A program made the position numbers and the translations under genes. Below, one piece after another: positions 58,301-64,000 of a stretch of 64,000 bases of DNA. This stretch comes from Sphaerolaimus hirsutus (taxonomy: Eukaryota > Nematoda > Chromadorea > Monhysterida > Sphaerolaimidae), in assembly GCA_964036195.1 (NCBI GenBank), contig OZ038450.1:11038701-11102700 (forward strand). Direction: 5' to 3'. A model generated the notes under the pieces. That model had not been told where the DNA came from. It saw nothing but the letters and a program-made list of their open reading frames with translations, and searched no databases. Each line of letters starts with the position of its first letter. The stretch's first letter is position 1.

Positions 58301-61300
58301 CGGCCGCTCGAACAGCCGTCGCCGTCGGGGTTGGGCGGTTTGGCGCCGTTCGCGTCCGCCCCGCTGATGTCGTCGTCTGAATTGATGGGTTAAAGGATTT
58401 GGGGAAGTGCAATTGTGAGTTCATAGAATTTATACGCTTATTTTGATCTATACGTATAATTGCCGAACGTGATTTCGATATAAGGGATGGAAAATATTCG
58501 TTTTGAAAGCTTTGGAAAAACCGAAAATAGTCACGTCGCAACATGATCATCCAACCAGAAAATTGGCTAAAGCCAATAAAAAGTGGACGCAGTGACCAAT
58601 CATTGCTGACATGTACACCTTTATACAAGATTGTCACCGTATTTTGATGAACAGTCTGTAAAAATGGACCAAATTCACCCAGCGATGTCAATGTAATGTG
58701 ATAGAAAAACCCCACAATGATGATGAATCAATGATGTGATGTGATGTTTCTGGCAAAAACAAGATGCCACCGCAAGCAAAACGGTGAAGCTAACCATCGA
58801 GAGCTCTCGACTTTGTCTTGTACTTCTTGACGACTTCCTGATCGCGCTCGCCATCATCGTCGCCAGACTCTGCGGGCGACTTCATTTTCGAGTCAGACCC
58901 GCTGGCCGACGCGCTGCGCGCCCGCTTATCGGCTCGTGCATCCCTTTGGCCGCGCTTGTCCTTGTCCTTAACTTCGTCCTTGCCTTTGTTCTTGTCCTTG
59001 TCCTTGGCCGGCGAGCGCGACCTGCTGCGGCCGCTGGCCTCATAATCAGCGTCGGATGTTGCAGACGCGTCGGTCGCCTCTGACGCGGACGTGACGAACT
59101 CGCTGTCGTCCGCCTTTTCGGCTTCGCGCATTTTCTGGACATGCGGGGATGCCACATTGAACAAGGCAATAAATACGTGTGCATACTCTGCAGCCGCCAT
59201 CAACAGTGGAATGGAACGGCGCCATGGTGTCATGACGCCATAGCTAATCAATGGGTGCGTAGACAGAATCTCGATAATAGCCGCATGATGGACCATGTAC
59301 AGCGCGTCCATCATGCAAAATACAGCAGAGTATCAACTATGCTTAGCAACCAACTGAGCTATATTACGTATGCGAAAACCGCAAACCTTGCGAGCCAATT
59401 CGCGTTCGTGCAGCGGCAACATGTACGGATGCGTCCACACTCGATTGAGTATGTGGAAATCGGGCATGACCAGCAGCCGACGCTTCTTCAGCTGCTCAGC
59501 ATCCAGGCTCCCGTCACTCGACGCGCCCGCCACATCTTGTAGGTATCGAGAATATAGGTCGACCTGCGTTTGCAATAATTGTTTGTAAAAAAGACTTTTT
59601 TTAAATAAATTTATTGGTGCGAGCCGATGGACTTAGGTGACATGCAAGTAGGGTTCAAACGGGATTGACTTTTCGGGATCGGGATCGGGATCGAGATTGG
59701 GGTTTCGGGATCGGGATCGGGATTGGTTTTTTGAGATTTCGGGATCGGGATCGGGATTGGCCGGGATTGGGGTCACGGGATCGGGATCGGGATTGGGATA
59801 GGCATTTTTCCGGGATCGGGATTGGGTTCTAGGGATAGAGATTTTGGCCATTTTTCTGGCATTCACAGTTGTTCATAAAGGTCTCAAAACACTGTTGGAT
59901 GCCAGAAAAGTGGCATAAAATTGACGCTGGGGGTTTGCATCCACTTTTTTGCATGCAAAAACGTCATTATTTCACTTTTTATAATTTCCATAAATTTTTC
60001 CGGGATCGGGATCCCGGACTTGGGAGTTTCTCGGGATCGGGATTTGAAAACTTTCGGGATCGGGATCGGGATTGGTATTTTTGAGATTTCGGGATCGGGA
60101 TCGGGATTGGGGTTTCGGGATCGGGATCGGGACTGGTAAATCCCGGAAGTTCACGGGATCCGGGATCGGGATCCCGTTTGAACCCTACATGCAAGACATA
60201 AATATTATAGTATACTTTATACTATGGTACACACTAGGGTTGGGAATTTCAAAATTTTCGGTTCCGGTTCTCGGTTCCAAAAGATTTCGGTTCGGGTATC
60301 GGTTCTCGGTTCCTGAAAATTTTCGGTTCCGGTTCTCGGTTCGGTTCTTAAACTCGGTTCCGGTTCGGTTCTTTCGGTTCTAAAATGATCAAAATTTCGG
60401 TTCCGGGTAATAAAATAACGGGTATCGGGTAATAATCGGCTGAACAACAGAAAAACAATATACCCAAGTTTGTGTAAGTACATTGGTTGGATATTCCATA
60501 CTACAGGAGCATATCACAACTTATTATTTCATGGTAAATAGAATGCAGAAAGCAGAGTTGTTATAAAAATACTGGTATTAAAAAAGTGTAAAAGCAAACA
60601 TATACGTTTTCTGTACTTGTGACTTTCAAAAAGTACACGAGTAAATAAGTACTGGTATTTTTTTCTGGAGGAACGTAAATGTATTTATGTAGTACACGAG
60701 TGAGTACGCCTATTATTTTGAGTACAAACATAAATAACTTTTGCAAAATATGGTTTAAACTGCCACAAAACCAATGAAAACTACTACCAGTGATAATGTG
60801 TATACTGCAGCGACATTACACCTTACAATGAAATCTACCATATCCCATCTGAATAAACGAACATACATAAAAATTTCATCATATTTATCAAAGCAATTTG
60901 ATAAATATGATGAAAATATTTTATGTTTGTTCTTTTATTCAGGTGGGATATGGTAGATTTCATTGTAAGGTGTAATGTCGCTGGAGTAAATGTGAAATTA
61001 CACACTCCCGCGCAATCATTTTGCAAACAGATGAATTTTGCAATTCATCTGAACACGCACCAAGATGTTCAGCTGCTGTTTAAAGGCTTAGATGTAGGTG
61101 TTGAAAAAACGCTGTTTAAAAACTTAAAGACTCCTAGAAAATTTCGGTTCTTTCGGGTATTTACTTCGGTTCCGGGTATAAGTGCCGGTTCTCGGTTTCG
61201 GTTCGGTTCTCAAGCTCGGTTCCGGTTCTCGGTTCCAAAATAGTGCTCGGTTCTCGGTTCGGTTCGGTTCGGTTTCCCAACCCTAGTACACACAAATCAA

Positions 61301-62537
61301 ACATGACTGCAAAGTATTCGAAATCACAGGGCTATCACAAAAACAGGGGGGTTTTGTTGAAATGTCCCCTCTTCACTGAATTTAATTTTTACCGTGCCTT
61401 TCAGATAACATTTTGGGGCAAATTTTATGCAACATTTTACAGGGGGCTGCCTGCGCGATCATCACAAAAGCACACCGACCTGTTTCTGACAGAGGCGGAT
61501 GGACAACACAAATTCGTACTTGTCGGGCAACTGGCGCAAATCTCGGCACCGTTTGATCTCGCTGACCCACTCGCGCCGGTGCACCACGCCCTCCAGTTTC
61601 CTGTGCAGCACCAGGGCGCGCTGCTTCATGAAGCGCACGTCGGACCTGCCGCTGTCTTTGAACGAGCCCGCCTTGATGGGATTGGCGAACTGGTTGGCGA
61701 ACTCCTTGCGCGAGCCGAGCAAGTGCGGCCGGACCCACTGCACCATGGTGTAGTACTCGTTCAGGTTGTTCTGCAGCGGCGTGCCCGTCAGGCACAGTCG
61801 CCGGCGCGTCTCGATCAGCTCGACGCACGCGAACAGGATGGTGTCCTCGTTTTTGAACGCGTGCGCCTCGTCGCACACCACCATGTCGGGGCCTGTGGAC
61901 ATTGGAGAGGGGCAACGTTGATGTGGGCAATCGTGTCAGACTAACGACTTAGCAGCGAATACGGGGTCTATTCCGCAAATAGGAAGTAAATAATCATTTG
62001 AGTAGCACTAAAAATAGAAGACATGAAATGGAGTCAAACGTGAAGTAAAGTGAGAATTATTTTTTTAGTTATAATTTCACTTCTCACTTATGAATTTACT
62101 TAGTTTTTGACTTTAAACTTTTCACCATTTCACTTATTACTTCTCCCACTAGGGTTCAAACGGGAATCCGGACAAAATCCGCAAAATCCCGAAAATTTTC
62201 GGGATCCCGTTAGAACCCTATCACCCACTCACTCAAGCGGGTTATTTCACTTCTACACTTGCGGAATTCGCACCTGGAACCGAACGAAACCACACAATTT
62301 AAAACCCGCACCTTTGCAAAGCAATTCCCGGGCCTCTTCCATATATCTCTTCTTGACCTTCGACAGCTTTTTCGGCTCACCCTTCTTTTTGCTTTTGGAG
62401 CGCTCGGTGTCGGGCCCCTTGACCATGTTGACGAACATGTGGTAATTGGTTATGAGCACGCCGCCTCTGTCGTGCCAACGGCGCGCCAGCTGCAGTCGTT
62501 TCTTCGGGTCGCTGGACGACGCGTCGATAAGCGTCCA
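52355..62537 (-). CDS. ATRX: ATRX SNF2-family chromatin remodeller, 5' partial (13 exons)
   Basis: ATP-dependent DNA translocase working with DAXX to deposit histone H3.3. Minus-strand exons: 62312-62537, 61480-61892, 59387-59563, 58795-59134, 58162-58376, 57507-57800, 57019-57314, 55612-55847, 55153-55307, about 53853-54291 (donor unsure), 53525-53671, 52975-53112, 52355-52501 (stop 52355-52357). Seen in order: [22 protein letters not shown] (motif II); [13 protein letters not shown] (III); VWTHP; a charged Lys/Asp/Ser/Arg insert; [21 protein letters not shown] (IV); [16 protein letters not shown] (V); [25 protein letters not shown] (VI); [16 protein letters not shown], matching the YHEHDSLLDHKEEE region specific to ATRX; a poly-Gln run near the end. 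The N-terminal ADD domain and Walker A lie beyond the right edge. The intron between motifs V and VI is a non-AG introner-like hairpin. Confidence 0.92.
52557..52731 (+). mobile_element. Introner-family element inside the last ATRX intron
   Basis: A 175-bp element with ends ACGTCAGTCCCGCACC and GGTGCGGAACTGCC, flanked on both sides by CAG (plus strand). It lies within the intron that separates exon 52975-53112 from the terminal exon, not at the splice sites. Confidence 0.65.
53169..53515. mobile_element. TACCGTATTTACTAG MITE in an ATRX intron
   Basis: Ends TACCGTATTTAC and GACGAAATACGGTA, with CGAAATACCCCC blocks. It nearly fills intron 53113-53524. Confidence 0.68.
56037..56809. mobile_element. 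AGGGTGGCAGAATTTACCG MITE with TACCG arrays
   Basis: Arrays of TACCG at both ends (inverted) are capped by AGGGTGGCAGA and TCTGCCACCCT. The duplication is ATACGGTT / ACACGGTT, one mismatch. In the ATRX intron 55848-57018. Confidence 0.78.
57315..57506 (-). mobile_element. Introner-like hairpin element forming an ATRX intron (non-AG end)
   Basis: On the minus strand this 192-bp hairpin runs from GTGCCAGTCCCAGACCCTG to CAGGGTCTGGGACCGCCCT plus CGG, and CGG also precedes it. It separates SLTAANR from [10 protein letters not shown], which are contiguous in ATRX. Because CGGGT is shared by both junctions the cut point is ambiguous by five bases, yet no placement gives an AG end. The nearest AG, in the ACAG of the stem, would add 19 bases and break the frame. 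Confidence 0.8.
59649..60187. mobile_element. TAGGGTTCAAACGGG MITE with GGGATC arrays (TSD CATGCAAG)
   Basis: Perfect 8-bp flanks; many GGGATC units. In the ATRX intron 59564-61479, next to 60235-61285. Confidence 0.86.
60235..61285. mobile_element. TAGGGTTGGGAATTTC MITE with GGTTC/TTCGG arrays (TSD GTACACAC)
   Basis: Perfect 8-bp flanks. Arrays of CGGTTCCGGTTCTCGG lie at both ends around a long AT-rich core. In the core, 60804-60906 and 60908-61000 are inverted copies of each other. Confidence 0.85.
61965..62273 (-). mobile_element. Introner-family element within an ATRX intron, carrying a nested MITE
   Basis: Ends GGTCTATTCCGCAAAT and CTTGCGGAATTCGCAC match the family, with CGG and CTG as imperfect flanks. 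It sits inside the intron 61893-62311 but starts about 40 bp from the donor. It has been entered by a small TAGGGTT element at 62150-62220. Confidence 0.6.
62150..62220. mobile_element. Miniature TAGGGTTCAAACGGG element, 71 bp, nested
   Basis: Ends TAGGGTTCAAACGGG and CCCGTTAGAACCCTA. The duplication is TCTCCCAC / TCACCCAC. Inserted in the introner-family element 61965-62273. Confidence 0.75.
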
Positions 62538-62747
62538 CTGTAAATCAACCGGATTTTATGGCGTTTATGCGGTAGCTCGATATTATTTCCTATAACTTGT
62601 CGATTGCGGTTATAAAATCGATGTCGATTGCGGTTATGGAATATTCAGATAGAGATAGTATAAATAGATAAATACATCACTCGATAAATATGATAGATAA
62701 AGACTTCAGAGGGACTATACTTTTACCCAAGTTACGTTATTTTAACA

Positions 62748-63946
62748 TACCGTATTTCCTCGAAATGCCCCCAGGGGGTTTATTTTTCCAGAGTGCCAAT
62801 TTAATGGGGGGTATTTCGACGGGGGATATCATTTCCCCAGATCATAGTAAAGATGGGCTTTTACATACCAAAAACTGGTAATAAATGTTTAAAAAGGATA
62901 TATCTAGACATATCAACGACGTAGATGTCTACAGAAACTAGTCTTATGTGTAGCTGTGATGCATATTGGTATCAATTAATTCATCAAGTATACATTGCAT
63001 ATAGGGTTCAAACGGGACCAGTTTTTCGGACCGGGACCGGGACCGGGACCAGAAATTTTCTAATGTCGGGACCGGGACCGGGACCGGGACTGGGTGGTCC
63101 GGACCGGGACCGGGACCGGGACTGGCTTTTTTCAATTGTCGGGACCGGGACCGGGACCGGGACTGGGGGGTCGGGACCGGGACTGAGATTTGCCGAACCA
63201 TGTACCGGGACCGGGGTCTCGTTTGAACCCTATTGGTACGTCCCCTTGAGACAACATATCCAGCCAACGTTGTTCCACACACCTCCACTGTGTGAAGGAA
63301 CACTCTAAATGTATTAGCGTTTTCTTATAACATTATTCAAGCACTATTCCAATCCCATCTTCACTTGAATTTATATTTTATGAAAAACGATGTATTTATG
63401 TAACAAGTTACACAAGACACAAGTAATAACACCTAAAATAGATTTTTTGGCAAAAATCACCACTTATAATACTACAACATGGCTCCAACGCCATTGTATT
63501 GCCATATATGACATCATAAGATACTGCTATTTGTCAGACATATTTACATGTACATGTTGACCACATTGTAACTATATTTGGGAGCCGTTGAGAAAAACAT
63601 ATTTCTTTAAACCCAGGTTATTGAAAAATACGTTTTTTTACCATCCCTTGTCGGGACCGCTATAAAATTCCGGGACCGGGACCGGGACCGGGACTGGGTG
63701 GTCGGGACCGGGACCGGGACCGGGACTGGCTTTTTGTAAATGTCGGGACCGGGACCGGGACCGGGACTGGGGTGTCGGGACCGGGACCGGGACCGGGACC
63801 GCACCAGTCCCGACTTTTTGCCGAACCATGTACCGGGACCGCGGTCCCGTTTGAACCCTAATTGCATACTTGATGTTCCTTATTCCAGACGGGGGTATTT
63901 CGAGGCGGGGCTTAATTCAAGGGGGGTATTTCTAGGAAATACGGTA
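62748..63946. mobile_element. TACCGTATTTCCTCGAAATGCCCC element with nested GGGACC-array MITEs
   Basis: Outer ends TACCGTATTTCCTCG (62748) and TAGGAAATACGGTA (63946). Inside are a TAGGGTTCAAACGGGACC element at 63002-63232 and a second GGGACC array at about 63645-63862 ending GTTTGAACCCTA. No exon is seen right of 62537. Confidence 0.65.
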
Positions 63947-64000
63947 AGTAAAGTTTGCAAAACTGATAGAAAAACGCACGTCAACGGAATCAATCAACTC

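Noticed and set aside
59633-60194. Several frames of RSRSR or DPDPD dipeptide repeats.
   Set aside because: Translations of the GGGATC array of a MITE, not proteins. The same holds for 62944-63303 and 63607-63867.
61243-61944. 233-residue open frame on the plus strand.
   Set aside because: Antisense of the GC-rich ATRX motif II/III exon.
1-64000. Bacterial operons, CRISPR arrays, rRNA or tRNA genes, integrated viruses.
   Set aside because: No clustered uninterrupted genes, no spaced identical repeats of CRISPR type, no rRNA signature and no convincing tRNA cloverleaf found by eye. No capsid, polymerase, integrase or transposase frame seen.

Overview
This is nuclear DNA of an animal, not of a bacterium, virus or organelle. 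It holds split, GC-rich exons in AT-rich, transposon-packed introns, and three recognisable metazoan genes: the FANCJ/BRIP1 helicase, the ATRX chromatin remodeller and a Regnase/N4BP1-type NYN ribonuclease, plus a small family of RING-H2 ubiquitin ligases. I cannot name the species. All exon coordinates are my own models, built by checking conserved protein motifs, GT/AG borders and codon phase; nothing was aligned to RNA.

Layout. 881-14670 (+): 15 exons of BRIP1/FANCJ, lacking its 5' end, which lies left of the window. 14671-19686: repeats only. 19687-27329 (+): a RING-H2 ligase gene with seven firmly phased exons (22203-27329) and four possible upstream exons. 26926-about 37420: a tandem array with a 3,698-bp period, in which the last two RING exons of that gene and the first exon of the next gene are repeated. 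This builds two short chimeric RING genes (29346-31027 and 33044-34725). 36920-42412 (+): a second, paralogous RING-H2 gene. 42413-46833: repeats. 46834-48745 (-): NYN-domain ribonuclease gene. 48746-52354: no gene seen. 52355-62537 (-): 13 exons of ATRX, with its 5' end right of the window. 62538-64000: repeats.

The gene products are unlinked housekeeping or regulatory functions (interstrand-crosslink repair, chromatin remodelling, RNA decay, ubiquitylation). I see no operon-like or pathway logic in their order.

The most striking feature is a family of about 175-310 bp hairpin elements with terminal repeats of the type GTGCCA(A/G)T(T/C)CC(G/A). Six copies coincide exactly with introns of four genes, so they behave as introners. 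Each is flanked by a 3-bp CNG repeat. Where the repeat is CAG the intron ends in a normal AG. Where it is CTG (BRIP1, inside the DEAH-box region) or CGG (ATRX, between helicase motifs V and VI), the frame is restored only if the intron ends in a non-AG dinucleotide.

The rest of the non-coding DNA is dominated by MITEs. Several families have clear 8-bp target duplications (hAT-like), one has TA and one has ATT. One superfamily starts TAGGGT and carries interchangeable arrays of short, often self-complementary motifs (TCGATA, GGGATC, GGGACC, TTCGG, TACCG). Nested insertions and paralogous empty sites inside the window let several boundaries be fixed exactly.
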